Assembly: GCA_003165155.1 (NCBI GenBank)
Contig: PLSK01000104.1
Coordinates: 10,001 to 52,576, forward strand
Length of the DNA stretch: 42,576 nt
Reading direction: 5' to 3'
From: Mycobacterium sp.
Lineage (GTDB): Bacteria; Actinomycetota; Actinomycetes; Mycobacteriales; Mycobacteriaceae
Positions 33,882 through 42,576 of this stretch are shown here, piece after piece; the first letter of the stretch is position 1, and each line of letters begins with the position of its first letter. The position numbers and the translations under genes are program-made. The notes below the pieces were generated by a model, which was not told the origin of the DNA, searched no databases, and saw nothing but the letters and a program-made list of their open reading frames with translations.

Positions 33882-34678
33882 CCGCTAACCTGGCTTCTGA
33901 TTTGGGGGAAGCAGTGATCGTGCACACTTCCACAGGCGAAGCGGTGGCGTTCTGGGTGCTGGGTGCGCTGGCGCTGGTCGGCGCGCTCGGAGTAGTGCTG
34001 GCGGTCAACGCGGTGTACTCCGCGATGTTCCTGGCAATGACGATGCTCAGCCTGGCGGTCTTCTACATGGTCCAGGACGCACTGTTTCTGGGTGTCGTTC
34101 AAGTCGTGGTCTACACCGGCGCGGTGATGATGCTGTTCTTGTTCGTGCTGATGCTGATCGGCGTGGACTCGGCGGAATCGCTCAAGGAAACGCTGCGCGG
34201 ACAGCGGGTCGCCGGCGTCGTGACCGGCCTGGCATTCGGCATTCTGCTGATCGCCGCAATCGGCGCCGTGACGACGAGAACTTACACCGGACTGACCGCG
34301 GCCAACGCCAACGGCAACGTCGAAGGCCTGGCTGCGCTGATCTTTTCCCGATATCTGTGGGCTTTCGAGTTGACCAGCGCACTGCTGATCACCGCGGCGG
34401 TCGGAGCCATGGTGCTGGCCCACCGGGAGCGCTTTGAGCACCGCAAGAGCCAGCGCGAACTCTCCGAAGAGCGATTCCGTGGTGTCGGGCGTCCCACCCC
34501 GCTGCCCGGCCCGGGTGTGTACGCGCGCCGAAACGCAGTGGATTCGGCAGCGCTGCTCGCCGACGGCTCTTACTCGGAATTGTCGGTCTCGTCGATACTG
34601 CAAAGCCGCGGTGCCGACGGCGCGCCGACCGCTCCCCGTGAGGCTATCCCCGCGTCTGGTAAAGGCGGTGCATCGTGA
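33878..34678 (+). CDS. nuoJ: NADH-quinone oxidoreductase subunit J
   Basis: 266-residue membrane subunit with five predicted helices in the first ~175 residues. The third helix region [20 protein letters not shown] is the most conserved part, where a pi-bulge couples conformational change to pumping. A hydrophilic C-terminal extension of about 80 residues follows, as in other mycobacteria. ATG at 33878 overlaps the nuoI stop; its end overlaps the nuoK GTG. Confidence 0.93.
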   Translation: MTANLASDLGEAVIVHTSTGEAVAFWVLGALALVGALGVVLAVNAVYSAMFLAMTMLSLAVFYMVQDALFLGVVQVVVYTGAVMMLFLFVLMLIGVDSAESLKETLRGQRVAGVVTGLAFGILLIAAIGAVTTRTYTGLTAANANGNVEGLAALIFSRYLWAFELTSALLITAAVGAMVLAHRERFEHRKSQRELSEERFRGVGRPTPLPGPGVYARRNAVDSAALLADGSYSELSVSSILQSRGADGAPTAPREAIPASGKGGAS

Positions 34679-34974
34679 ACCCGGCCAACTACCTCTACCT
34701 GTCGGCGCTGCTGTTTACCATCGGTGCCGCGGGAGTGATGTTGCGGCGCAACGCCATCGTGATGTTCATGTGCGTCGAGCTGATGCTCAACGCCGTCAAT
34801 CTGGCGTTCGTCACGTTCGCGCGGCTGCAGGGCCAACTGGACGGGCAGATGATCGCGTTCTTCACCATGGTGGTGGCCGCCTGCGAGGTCGTCATCGGCC
34901 TGGCGATCATCATGACGATTTTCCGTGCCCGCAAATCGGCGTCGGTCGACGACGCGAACCTACTCAAAGGCTAA
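34675..34974 (+). CDS. nuoK: NADH-quinone oxidoreductase subunit K
   Basis: 99 residues, three helices. Proton-channel subunit with the two conserved membrane glutamates, Glu35 ([12 protein letters not shown]) and Glu71 ([13 protein letters not shown]). GTG start inside the nuoJ stop. 10 nt separate it from nuoL. Confidence 0.96.
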   Translation: MNPANYLYLSALLFTIGAAGVMLRRNAIVMFMCVELMLNAVNLAFVTFARLQGQLDGQMIAFFTMVVAACEVVIGLAIIMTIFRARKSASVDDANLLKG

Positions 34975-34984
34975 GACCGCCACG

Positions 34985-36874
34985 ATGACTCACTTCACCT
35001 GGCTGCTCGTAGCACTGCCGCTGGCGGGCGCCGCAATCCTGCTGTTTGGGGGCAGACGCACCGACGCGTGGGGACATTGGCTGGGCACCGCCGCTGCGCT
35101 CTCGGCGTTCGGGGTGGGTGCGACGCTGCTCGCCGACTTGCTCAGGCTGGACGCGGCTAACCGGGTCATCCACCAGAAGGTGTTTACCTGGATCCCGGTC
35201 AACCAACTGCAGGTCGACCTCGGGCTGCAGATCGACCAGTTGTCGATCTGCTTCGTGCTGCTGATCTCCGGCGTCGGGTCGCTGATCCACATCTATTCGA
35301 TCGCCTACATGGCCGAGGACCCGGACCGGCGCCGGTTTTTCGGCTACCTCAACCTGTTCCTGGCCTCGATGTTGCTGCTGGTGGTCGCCGACAACTACGT
35401 GGTGCTCTACGTCGGCTGGGAAGGCGTCGGCCTGGCCTCCTACCTGCTGATCGGCTTCTGGTACCACAAGCCGTCCGCGGCCACGGCGGCCAAGAAGGCG
35501 TTCGTGATGAACCGCGTCGGGGACGCCGGGCTGGCATTGGCAATGTTCCTGATGTTCAGCACCTTCGGCACCCTGTCCTACGCCGGAGTGTTCGCCGGAG
35601 CCCCCGGCGCCAGCAGCGGCGTGCTGACCGCGATGGGGCTGTTGCTGCTGGCCGGCGCCTGCGCCAAGTCCGCACAGGTACCGCTGCAGGCCTGGCTGGG
35701 TGACGCGATGGAAGGCCCCACCCCGGTGTCCGCGCTGATCCACGCCGCCACCATGGTTACTGCCGGCGTGTATCTGATCGTGCGATCCAACCCGCTGTTC
35801 AACCTGGCGCCCGACGCGCAGCTGGGCGTGGTCATCGTCGGCACCGTCACCCTGTTGTTCGGGGCCTTCATCGGCTGCGCCAAGGACGACATCAAACGCG
35901 CCCTTGCCGCATCCACGATGAGCCAGATCGGCTACATGGTGCTGGCCGCCGGCCTTGGCCCCGCCGGCTACGCCTTCGCGATCATGCACCTGCTCACCCA
36001 CGGCTTCTTCAAGGCCGGCCTCTTCCTCGGGTCAGGCTCGATCATCCACGCGATGCACGAAGAGCAGAACATGCGCCGATACGGCGGACTGCGCAAGGCT
36101 CTTCCGATCACGTTCGTCACGTTCGGTCTGGGATATCTGGCTATCATCGGCGTGCCGCCGTTCGCGGGCTTCTTCTCCAAGGACGCGATCATCGAGGCGG
36201 CACTTGGCGAAGGCGGTGTCCGGGGCTACGTGCTGGGCGGTGCCGCGCTCCTCGGTGCGGGCCTTACCGCGTTCTACATGACGCGGGTGATGCTGATGAC
36301 CTTCTTCGGCGAAAAGCGTTGGGCCCCGGGCGCCCATCCGCACGAGGCACCGGCACTGATGACTGGGCCGATGATCCTGCTTGCCTTCGGCTCGGTGTTC
36401 GCCGGCGGTCTGTTCGCCGTTGGGGGCACTCTGCAGCACTGGCTGGAACCCGTCGTCGGAGTTCATGAAGAAGCCGCCCATGTCCTGCCTGCCTGGGTCA
36501 GCACCACGGTGGCGCTGACGGTCGTCGCAGTCGGTATCGCGGTGGCCTACCGGATGTACGGCGGCAAGGCGGCAATCCCGACCGTCGCCCCTGTCCAGGT
36601 CTCGGTGCTGACAACAGCCGCACGCGCCGATCTCTACGGCGATACCTTCAACGAGGAGATGTTCATGCGCCCTGGCGCGCAATTCACGGACACGCTGGTC
36701 GAAGTCGACGACGCCGGGGTGGACGGCTCGGTCAACGCGCTGGCCGCGCTGGTGGGCCGGACCTCGGATCGCCTGCGGGGGCTGCAAACCGGCTTCGCCC
36801 GCTCCTATGCATTGGAGATGCTGGCAGGCGCGGCGCTGGTGATCGCGGCCATCCTGGCGGTGCAACTGTGGTGA
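34985..36874 (+). CDS. nuoL: NADH-quinone oxidoreductase subunit L
   Basis: 629-residue antiporter-like proton-pumping subunit at the distal end of the membrane arm, with the long lateral helix at the C-terminus. Channel glutamate in [19 protein letters not shown]; conserved lysines in [33 protein letters not shown] and [38 protein letters not shown] follows. The ATG at 34985 gives a hydrophobic first helix ([18 protein letters not shown]). Confidence 0.96.
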   Translation: MTHFTWLLVALPLAGAAILLFGGRRTDAWGHWLGTAAALSAFGVGATLLADLLRLDAANRVIHQKVFTWIPVNQLQVDLGLQIDQLSICFVLLISGVGSLIHIYSIAYMAEDPDRRRFFGYLNLFLASMLLLVVADNYVVLYVGWEGVGLASYLLIGFWYHKPSAATAAKKAFVMNRVGDAGLALAMFLMFSTFGTLSYAGVFAGAPGASSGVLTAMGLLLLAGACAKSAQVPLQAWLGDAMEGPTPVSALIHAATMVTAGVYLIVRSNPLFNLAPDAQLGVVIVGTVTLLFGAFIGCAKDDIKRALAASTMSQIGYMVLAAGLGPAGYAFAIMHLLTHGFFKAGLFLGSGSIIHAMHEEQNMRRYGGLRKALPITFVTFGLGYLAIIGVPPFAGFFSKDAIIEAALGEGGVRGYVLGGAALLGAGLTAFYMTRVMLMTFFGEKRWAPGAHPHEAPALMTGPMILLAFGSVFAGGLFAVGGTLQHWLEPVVGVHEEAAHVLPAWVSTTVALTVVAVGIAVAYRMYGGKAAIPTVAPVQVSVLTTAARADLYGDTFNEEMFMRPGAQFTDTLVEVDDAGVDGSVNALAALVGRTSDRLRGLQTGFARSYALEMLAGAALVIAAILAVQLW

Positions 36875-38454
36875 CTCTGCCCTGGCTGAGCATACTGTGG
36901 CTGCTGCCGCTAGTAGGTTCGCTGCTGATCGTCCTGATGCCCGCCGAGGTGGAAAAGCTCGCCAAGTGGATCGGCCTTTTCGTCAGTGTTTTGGTGCTGC
37001 TGGTAGCCGTCATCATCACGGCGGGGTTCGAGGTCGGTGGCGCGACTTACCAGTTCGTCGAAAGCCATCAGTGGATACCGGCCTTCGGCGCCGGCTACAG
37101 CCTGGGCGTGGACGGCATCGCGATGGTGCTGATTCTGCTGACCGTGGTGCTGATTCCGCTGCTACTGGTCGCGGGCTGGAACGACGGTGGTGAGCGAGGC
37201 GCGCCCGCGTTCATCGCCTTGGTGCTGACCATCGAGTCGATGGTGCTGATCGCGGTGGTCTCGCTGGACGTGTTGCTGTTCTACGTGTTCTTCGAGGCCA
37301 TGCTCATCCCGATGTACTTCCTGATCGGCGGCTTCGGCAAAGGCGCAGGACGATCACGCGCCGCGGTGAAGTTCTTGCTGTACAACCTGTTCGGTGGGTT
37401 GATCATGCTGGCCGCGGTGATCGGGCTGTATGTGGTGACCGCGAGGCACGGCATCGGCTCATTCGACTTCCGCGACATCGTGGCCGGCTTCTCCTCCGGT
37501 CGCTACAGCGCCGACCCCGCTGTCATCAAGGCGCTCTTTCTGGGCTTCATGTTCGCCTTCGCCATCAAGGCACCGCTATGGCCTTTCCACCGCTGGCTGC
37601 CCGATGCCTGCGTCGAGGCCACGCCCGCCACTGCAGTACTGATCACAGCGGTGATGGACAAGATCGGCACCTTCGGCATGCTGCGCTATTGCCTGCAGCT
37701 GTTTCCAAGCGCCGCAACGTATTTCCGTCCCATGATCATCGTCTTGGCCGTTATCGGGGTGATCTATGGCGCCGTGGTGGCGATCGGCCAGAAGGACATC
37801 ATGCGCCTGATCGCCTACACCTCCATCTCGCACTTCGGCTTCATCATCCTGGGCATCTTCGTGATGACCAGCCAGGGACAGAGCGGGTCGACGCTGTACA
37901 TGCTCAACCACGGCATCTCCACGGCGGCGGTGTTCCTGATCGCGGGCTTCCTGATTTCCCGTCATGGCAGCCGGAAGATCGCCGACTACGGCGGCGTGCA
38001 AAAAGTGGCCCCAATTCTGGCCGGGACGTTTCTCGTTTCGTCCATGGCCACCGTGTCGCTGCCCGGTCTGGCACCGTTCATCAGCGAATTCCTCGTCCTG
38101 CTGGGCTCATTCAGCCGCTACTGGCTAGCGACGGCGTTCGCGGTCACCGCATTAGTCCTCTCGGCGGTCTATATGTTGTGGCTGTACCAGCGGGTGATGA
38201 CGGGGCCCGTCGCCAAGGGCAACGAAGACATCGGTGACCTGAGGCCACGCGAGCTTGTCGTCGTGGCTGCGCTGATCGCAATGTTATTTGTGCTCGGGGT
38301 TTACCCCAAGCCCGTGTTGGACCTGATCAATCCCGCGGTCGCGAACACCATGACGACCATCGGCCAGCATGATCCCGCGCCGAGCGTGACTAGTCCGGTT
38401 ACTCGCCCGGTTTCTAAGGCCGCCCCCGCTCCAGCCGAAGGACCGCACCGATGA
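36871..38454 (+). CDS. nuoM: NADH-quinone oxidoreductase subunit M
   Basis: 527-residue antiporter-like proton-pumping subunit. Channel glutamate in [20 protein letters not shown]; lysine-bearing [40 protein letters not shown] and [17 protein letters not shown]. Two adjacent GTG codons at 36868 and 36871 are possible starts; 36871 gives the normal GTGA overlap with nuoL. A Pro/Ala-rich C-terminal tail follows the last helix. Overlaps nuoN by ATGA. Confidence 0.95.
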   Translation: MTLPWLSILWLLPLVGSLLIVLMPAEVEKLAKWIGLFVSVLVLLVAVIITAGFEVGGATYQFVESHQWIPAFGAGYSLGVDGIAMVLILLTVVLIPLLLVAGWNDGGERGAPAFIALVLTIESMVLIAVVSLDVLLFYVFFEAMLIPMYFLIGGFGKGAGRSRAAVKFLLYNLFGGLIMLAAVIGLYVVTARHGIGSFDFRDIVAGFSSGRYSADPAVIKALFLGFMFAFAIKAPLWPFHRWLPDACVEATPATAVLITAVMDKIGTFGMLRYCLQLFPSAATYFRPMIIVLAVIGVIYGAVVAIGQKDIMRLIAYTSISHFGFIILGIFVMTSQGQSGSTLYMLNHGISTAAVFLIAGFLISRHGSRKIADYGGVQKVAPILAGTFLVSSMATVSLPGLAPFISEFLVLLGSFSRYWLATAFAVTALVLSAVYMLWLYQRVMTGPVAKGNEDIGDLRPRELVVVAALIAMLFVLGVYPKPVLDLINPAVANTMTTIGQHDPAPSVTSPVTRPVSKAAPAPAEGPHR

Positions 38455-40043
38455 CCCTCCCCACTCCCAGCATCGAGTACTTTCTGCTGTCCCCGATGCT
38501 CATCGTCTTCGGGGTCGCCGTGGTCGGCGTCCTCGTCGAAGCGTTCGTGCCGAGACGGCTTCGGTACGGCGCGCAAGTGACATTGGCATTTGGCGGTTTG
38601 GTCGCGGCCTTCATCGCGCTGCTCTTTGTGGCCGAGACGATTTGGGCGGGTCGCCCCGCGGTGCTGGGCGCGGTAGCCATCGACCCAATGGCGCTGTTCC
38701 TGCAGGGCACCGTGCTGTTGGTCGCGATGTTGGCAGTCATCTTCATGGCGGAACGCACGGCCGCCGAGAAAGGCGCCGTAAAGGCCGCCGGCGCGAAGGT
38801 GGCCGTGACAGTCGGCGGCGGGTTGGATTCCTTTACCCCGCAGGCCTCCGCGGTTCCTGGCAGCGACGCCGAGCGCGAAGCGGAGCGGGCCGGAGCCGCC
38901 CAGACCGAACTCTTCCCGCTGGTGATGCTGTCGGTCGGCGGCATGATGGTGTTCCCCGCCTCCAACGACCTGCTGACCATGTTCGTCGCGCTGGAAGTCT
39001 TGTCGTTGCCGCTGTACCTGATCTGTGGGCTGGCCCGTCATCGCCGCCTGCTGTCGCAGGAAGCGGCGATGAAGTACTTCCTGCTCGGTGCGTTCTCCTC
39101 GGCGTTCTTCCTTTACGGTGTGGCTTTGCTCTACGGCCACACCGGCACCCTGACCTTGACCGGGATCCGCGATGGGTTGTCGAAACACGGCGACAACTCG
39201 ATGGCGTTGGTCGGCGTCGCGTTGCTGTCAGTCGGGCTGCTGTTCAAGGTCGGTGCCGTCCCATTCCATTCCTGGATTCCCGACGTCTATCAGGGCGCGC
39301 CCACCCCGATCACGGGGTTCATGGCGGCGGCCACCAAAGTCGCGGCGTTCGGCGCGCTGCTGCGCGTGTTCTATGTCGCGCTACCTCCGCTGCACGACCA
39401 GTGGCGGCCTGTGCTGTGGGCGATTTCGATTCTGACCATGACCGTCGCGACCATCACCGCGTTGAATCAGACCGACGTCAAGCGACTGCTGGCCTATTCG
39501 TCGGTCGCGCACGTCGGATTCATTCTCACCGGCGTGATCGCCGACAGCGCCGCGGGTCTTTCGGCGACGTTGTTCTATCTGGTCGCCTACAGCTTCAGCA
39601 CCGTCGGCGCGTTCGCCGTCGTGGGTCTGGTCCGCAGCGCGGACGGCGACGAGGACGCCACGCTGTCCCACTGGGCCGGGCTGGGGCGGCGCTCACCCGT
39701 TGTGGGCGGGTTGCTTTCAATGTTTCTGCTCGCATTCGCCGGTATCCCGCTGACGAGCGGATTCATCAGCAAGCTCTCGGTGTTCAAGGCCGCCGCCCAG
39801 GGCGGCGCGGTGCCGTTGGTGATCATCGGTGTGATTTCCAGTGGCGTCGCCGCGTACTTCTACGTCAAAGTGATTGTCTCGATGTTCTTCAACGAGCCAA
39901 CCGATGCCACCCCACACGTCGTGGTGCCCAGCCTCTTGGCCAAGACCGCCATCACGGTATGTGCTTTAATCACAGTGGGTTTGGGGATCTTCCCGCAGCC
40001 GCTGCTCGAGCTGGCCGACAACGCCGCGCAGCTGCTGCGCTGA
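38451..40043 (+). CDS. nuoN: NADH-quinone oxidoreductase subunit N
   Basis: 530-residue third antiporter-like subunit, completing the proton-pumping arm. Channel glutamate in MFVALEVLSLPLYLICGLAR; lysine sites in LLFKVGAVPFHSWIPDVYQGAPTPITGF and QTDVKRLLAYSSVAHVGFIL. A hydrophilic loop of about 40 residues (around 105-145) interrupts the early helices, as in mycobacteria. Last gene of the operon; it ends 4 nt before the stop of the opposing PPE remnant, and no terminator hairpin is visible. Confidence 0.95.
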   Translation: MTLPTPSIEYFLLSPMLIVFGVAVVGVLVEAFVPRRLRYGAQVTLAFGGLVAAFIALLFVAETIWAGRPAVLGAVAIDPMALFLQGTVLLVAMLAVIFMAERTAAEKGAVKAAGAKVAVTVGGGLDSFTPQASAVPGSDAEREAERAGAAQTELFPLVMLSVGGMMVFPASNDLLTMFVALEVLSLPLYLICGLARHRRLLSQEAAMKYFLLGAFSSAFFLYGVALLYGHTGTLTLTGIRDGLSKHGDNSMALVGVALLSVGLLFKVGAVPFHSWIPDVYQGAPTPITGFMAAATKVAAFGALLRVFYVALPPLHDQWRPVLWAISILTMTVATITALNQTDVKRLLAYSSVAHVGFILTGVIADSAAGLSATLFYLVAYSFSTVGAFAVVGLVRSADGDEDATLSHWAGLGRRSPVVGGLLSMFLLAFAGIPLTSGFISKLSVFKAAAQGGAVPLVIIGVISSGVAAYFYVKVIVSMFFNEPTDATPHVVVPSLLAKTAITVCALITVGLGIFPQPLLELADNAAQLLR

Positions 40044-40047
40044 TGTT

Positions 40048-40330
40048 TTAGGGCTGGCCGAAGAGCCCGCCGAGGATGCCCGCGGAATAGTCGACCTGAC
40101 TGAAGGGCCCCGCGGTGAAGTTGCCCGAGTTGTCGATGCCTGGACCGTACACGGGCCGGGGTTGGGGGCCGAGTTCGCGATGCCGGAGTTGTCGCTACCC
40201 GAATTGAAGAAACCCGCGTTAAGGCTCCCGGCGTTGCCGAAGCCAACCTGAATCGAACCCGAGTTAGCGAGACCCGAAGTTGAAAACCCTTGCGCGTTCT
40301 CGAAGCCGGATACGTGCTGGCCCGCTCGGG
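40048..40330 (-). pseudogene. 3' remnant of a PPE-MPTR gene (PPE53 position)
   Basis: Minus-strand sequence reads GFENAQGFSTSGLANSG, then GFGNAGSLNAGFFNSGSDNS, the Asn-x-Gly pentapeptide pattern of PPE-MPTR proteins. After IANS the frame shifts and continues as YGPGIDNSGNFTAGPFSQVD... GGLFGQP to a TAA at 40048, a sensible PPE end. The PPE domain and most repeats are missing, and a single-base indel near 40165-40175 breaks what is left. In M. tuberculosis PPE53 (Rv3159c) lies right here, convergent with nuoN. Dead remnant. Confidence 0.75.
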
Positions 40331-40365
40331 AAATCTTACCGCCCGCGATGAGCGATGGCGGGCAG

Positions 40366-40794
40366 TCAGCCGAGGAATGGGCGCGTGGCCAATGTGTAGA
40401 TTGCCAGCACCGCCAGCGGCGCCGCCAGCGGCAGCCACGGCAACTGCAGCGGGAAAGACGTCGCAACCAACCCGACGAAAGTAAAACCAGCGGCGGCAAC
40501 AACTGTCGGCCAGCTCCCCACAACGACGCCGGCGGGTTCGCCGACAGCGTGCCTGCACACCAGGTAGGCGGCGGCGCAAAGTCCGGACAGCGCGGCGAGC
40601 ACGTGCGACGGATTGGACACCACGATCAGCGCCACCGACAGCAACACGGCGGCCGTGGCGGCCGGACGAAAGACAATCCCAACGCCCACCGCAATAACGG
40701 CGATCCCACCCGCGACAACGGGCGGCCCAGGAGAGCCGACGGCGGCTGCCGCCACCATCAGCAGACCGAACACGGTTGAGAGAACACGTGTCAC
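40366..40794 (-). CDS. Small integral membrane protein (Rv3162c-like)
   Basis: 142-residue protein with about four hydrophobic segments: VLSTVFGLLMVAAAAV, VVAGGIAVIAVGVGIVF, AAVLLSVALIVVS and a C-terminal pair around VVAAAGFTFVGLVATSFPL and LAAPLAVLAIYTLA. No catalytic motif. The GTG start at 40794 lies 2 nt after the DUF58 stop, so it is the last gene of a moxR-DUF58-membrane protein operon, as in M. tuberculosis. Function unknown; probably assists the MoxR/DUF58 system at the membrane. Confidence 0.7.
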   Translation of the reverse strand: MTRVLSTVFGLLMVAAAAVGSPGPPVVAGGIAVIAVGVGIVFRPAATAAVLLSVALIVVSNPSHVLAALSGLCAAAYLVCRHAVGEPAGVVVGSWPTVVAAAGFTFVGLVATSFPLQLPWLPLAAPLAVLAIYTLATRPFLG

Positions 40795-40796
40795 CG

Positions 40797-42089
40797 CTAC
40801 CCCCGAAGCCGTCCGCGCACCCGATGGCGACGCTCGGGCAACACGCCCATCGACTGTTCCAAGCTGCGCTCCGCGCTCCAGGGCACCACGTCGACTCCAA
40901 TGGTGGCCATGTCGCGGTACATCGCCGAGCGCTGCAGCGCCCACATCCGATCGATAAGCGGATCCTGCCCGGTTTCAAACGGCGAGCTGTCGAGAACGTC
41001 CACACCGATCACGACATGGCCGCGCTTGCGGAGGTCGATCAACGCAAGTGCGAATTCGGTATCGAGCAGCGTCGAGAACGCGACGACGATCGCGCCCGCG
41101 GGAACGGCCGCACGCGGTGCCAAAGTCCCTGTTGTGTCTTCGAATCCGTCGCCGGCACGGAGCACCGTGTCCAGCACCCTATAGAACTGACGCTGCCCGA
41201 TGTCGGCGCCCAGCCACCGTGGACGATTGCCACCCAGCGCGACGATCCCAGCACGATCACCGTGTCGCAGGGCGGTCTGCACCACCTGCGCCGCGCCGCG
41301 CACAACTCGTTCGACAGCGACGGTAGCCGGGCCTGCCGGCTGCTGATTCGTATCAATCAACACCACCACGTCCGCGGCGCGGTCGGTCAATCGCCGCGTC
41401 ACGTGCAATCGCCCGCGGCGCGCGCTCACCGGCCAGTTCACGGTGCGCAGCTGGTCGCCGGGCACGTACGGGCGAATGTCGGCGTACTCGACGCCCGGGC
41501 CGATGTGCCGGGTGAGGTGGGCGCCAAGGCGGTCAAGCAACTCGGTCTGCGGGATTGGGGTGGACTGCGGCGGCGTCAGGGGAAACACGATGACCACGGC
41601 GACGTCGACGGTCGCCGTCCCCGTCACCAACCCACCACGCGCCAAAACGTCGACTCGAGCCCGGACGGGATATCGACCCCAGCGTTGCGCCAGTACCGCA
41701 ACGGTTTTCGCCTGACACGAATCCGACTCGAGGTCCTCGATCTCCATTCCTTCGGCGGCGGAGACTGTCAGTTCGACCGTGGCCGAGCCGGCTACCGCTC
41801 CCGCCCCGGCTTGCGTCAGCCATACTTTCAGCCGCGCCTGCTCGTTCTCGAAGCAACGTTGCGAGTCAGGTTCTGCGTGTACCCGAATTTTCGGTACCGG
41901 GCGCTGCCAGCTGATCGAACACAGCACACCGAGCAGCGGCGCCGCGAAGGCGATCAGCTGCCAGCGGCCACCGATCACGGCAGCCGTCAACGCAATCCCG
42001 GTGCAGGCCGCGATGGAACGCGTCAATTGTGATGCATGCCAGCGGAACTGGACATCCTGCCGGTGGTCCGCACCGGACTTATCCGTCAT
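40797..42089 (-). CDS. DUF58 / vWA-like protein (Rv3163c-like)
   Basis: 430 residues. Two hydrophobic stretches near the N-terminus (SIAACTGIALTAAVIGGRW and LIAFAAPLLGVLCSISW) anchor it in the membrane; a beta-rich middle follows. The DUF58 core is GVEYADIRPYVPGDQLRTVNW, then VVVLIDTNQ, a degenerate vWA MIDAS. DUF58 proteins are the usual partners of MoxR ATPases, acting in assembly or metal insertion of other complexes. The ATG at 42089 lies inside the moxR stop region (11-nt overlap). Confidence 0.88.
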   Translation of the reverse strand: MTDKSGADHRQDVQFRWHASQLTRSIAACTGIALTAAVIGGRWQLIAFAAPLLGVLCSISWQRPVPKIRVHAEPDSQRCFENEQARLKVWLTQAGAGAVAGSATVELTVSAAEGMEIEDLESDSCQAKTVAVLAQRWGRYPVRARVDVLARGGLVTGTATVDVAVVIVFPLTPPQSTPIPQTELLDRLGAHLTRHIGPGVEYADIRPYVPGDQLRTVNWPVSARRGRLHVTRRLTDRAADVVVLIDTNQQPAGPATVAVERVVRGAAQVVQTALRHGDRAGIVALGGNRPRWLGADIGQRQFYRVLDTVLRAGDGFEDTTGTLAPRAAVPAGAIVVAFSTLLDTEFALALIDLRKRGHVVIGVDVLDSSPFETGQDPLIDRMWALQRSAMYRDMATIGVDVVPWSAERSLEQSMGVLPERRHRVRGRLRG

Positions 42090-42576
42090 GCCCGGGCGTT
42101 TCAGGTGCTCGGGGTACGGGCAAGCGCCGCAGCAATTCTCCGACCACATCGGCGCCCTGAATCTTTCGCACCCACATTTCCGGCCGCAAGGTGATCCGGT
42201 GCGCGATGGCCGCAGTGGCGAGCGCCTTGACATCTTCCGGGATCACATAGTCCCGGCCCAGCAGCAAGGCGCGAGCCCGGGCCAGTTGAACGAGGTCAAG
42301 TTCGGCACGGGGGCTGGCGCCAACGGCGACCTGTGGATGGCGTCGCGTAGCGGTGGCCAGCGACACCACATAATGCAAAACATCCTCGTGCACGCTCACC
42401 TGTTCGACCGATTCGCGCATCGCTATCAGATCAGTGGCGTCCAAGACCTGATTCACCGTCAACTCGGCCGAACCGCGCTCTAGGCGCCGGCGCAGCATGG
42501 CAGTCTCGTCACGCTCGGAGAGGTACCGCAGTTCCAGGCGCATCGCGAACCGGTCGAGCTGCGCCTCGGGCAGCGG
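42079..42576 (-). CDS. moxR3: MoxR-family AAA+ ATPase, C-terminal part (5' end beyond window)
   Basis: 165 residues of the C-terminal half. The visible start LPEAQLDRFAMRLEL is the sensor-1/arginine-finger region of MoxR, followed by the helical lid with HYVVSLATATRRHPQVAVGASPRA (sensor 2) and RALLLGRDYVIPEDV. The P-loop and Walker B lie outside the window. MoxR ATPases act as chaperones with vWA/DUF58 partners, here encoded directly downstream with overlap. The symbol follows the position relative to nuo in M. tuberculosis (Rv3164c). Confidence 0.85.
   Translation of the reverse strand, partial: PLPEAQLDRFAMRLELRYLSERDETAMLRRRLERGSAELTVNQVLDATDLIAMRESVEQVSVHEDVLHYVVSLATATRRHPQVAVGASPRAELDLVQLARARALLLGRDYVIPEDVKALATAAIAHRITLRPEMWVRKIQGADVVGELLRRLPVPRAPETPGHDG

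Noticed and set aside
39860-41005. Long minus-strand frame over the nuoN end and PPE remnant
   Set aside because: It joins unrelated segments in Arg/Cys/Trp-rich translation; the real minus-strand content is the PPE remnant and the small membrane protein in other phases.
1-42576. CRISPR arrays, tRNA or rRNA genes, insertion sequences
   Set aside because: No regularly spaced repeats, cloverleaf sequences, transposase motifs or terminal inverted repeats were found on reading both strands by eye.

Overview
The window is high-GC DNA from a Mycobacterium, most likely a slow grower. The evidence is a complete 14-gene nuo operon (NADH dehydrogenase I) with mycobacterial protein features, flanked by the same neighbours I recall from M. 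tuberculosis: a fadB4-type oxidoreductase and a stand-alone response regulator upstream, and a PPE remnant, a small membrane protein, a DUF58 protein and MoxR downstream. Two copies of a short MIRU-like repeat also sit at nuo gene junctions. The species cannot be fixed from the sequence alone.

Layout. (1) 1-600: 3' end of a fadB4-like quinone oxidoreductase. (2) 733-8386: a tightly coupled + strand catabolic operon: homogentisate-dioxygenase-like cupin, alpha/beta hydrolase, class III CoA-transferase, HMG-CoA-lyase-like enzyme, TetR regulator, acyl-CoA dehydrogenase, APH-like kinase and a DUF6285 protein. The last three resemble the LvaC/LvaA/LvaB set (phosphorylation-driven processing of 4-hydroxyacyl-CoA), so the operon may break down an unidentified aromatic or hydroxy acid through a 4-hydroxyacyl-CoA. 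A perfect inverted repeat in its leader is a candidate TetR operator. (3) 8480-23253: a compact aerobic cobalamin cluster in alternating orientation: cobN(-), cobG-cobH-cobIJ(+), cobK(-), cobF(+), cobM-cobL(-), chlI/D-cobO-cobB(+). Together these cover the steps from precorrin-2 to adenosylcobyrinic acid a,c-diamide, including cobF, which M. tuberculosis lacks. A cobalamin riboswitch precedes cobN. The cluster stops abruptly in the first 15 codons of a cobC-like gene, which marks its right junction.

(4) 23504-23905: atypical CheY-like receiver; 23906-24430: leader with a 9-bp inverted repeat. (5) 24431-40043: nuoABCDEFGHIJKLMN, almost every junction overlapping or nearly so. Two micro-ORFs (14 and 17 codons before the stop) bridge nuoC-nuoD and nuoG-nuoH, each overlapping the upstream stop and the downstream start. 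The second is carried by a 36-nt MIRU-like repeat whose other copy supplies the C-terminal tail of NuoF. (6) 40048-40330(-): decayed 3' end of a PPE-MPTR gene; then on the minus strand a small membrane protein, a DUF58 protein and the 3' end of a MoxR AAA+ ATPase, which form one operon running leftward.

In M. tuberculosis, as I recall it, only one small gene separates fadB4 from the response regulator. Here about 22.8 kb lies between them. The cobalamin block, with a broken gene at its right edge and an orphan 27-codon frame at its left edge, looks like an inserted or relocated segment. No computation was run: homology calls rest on motifs and remembered family features.
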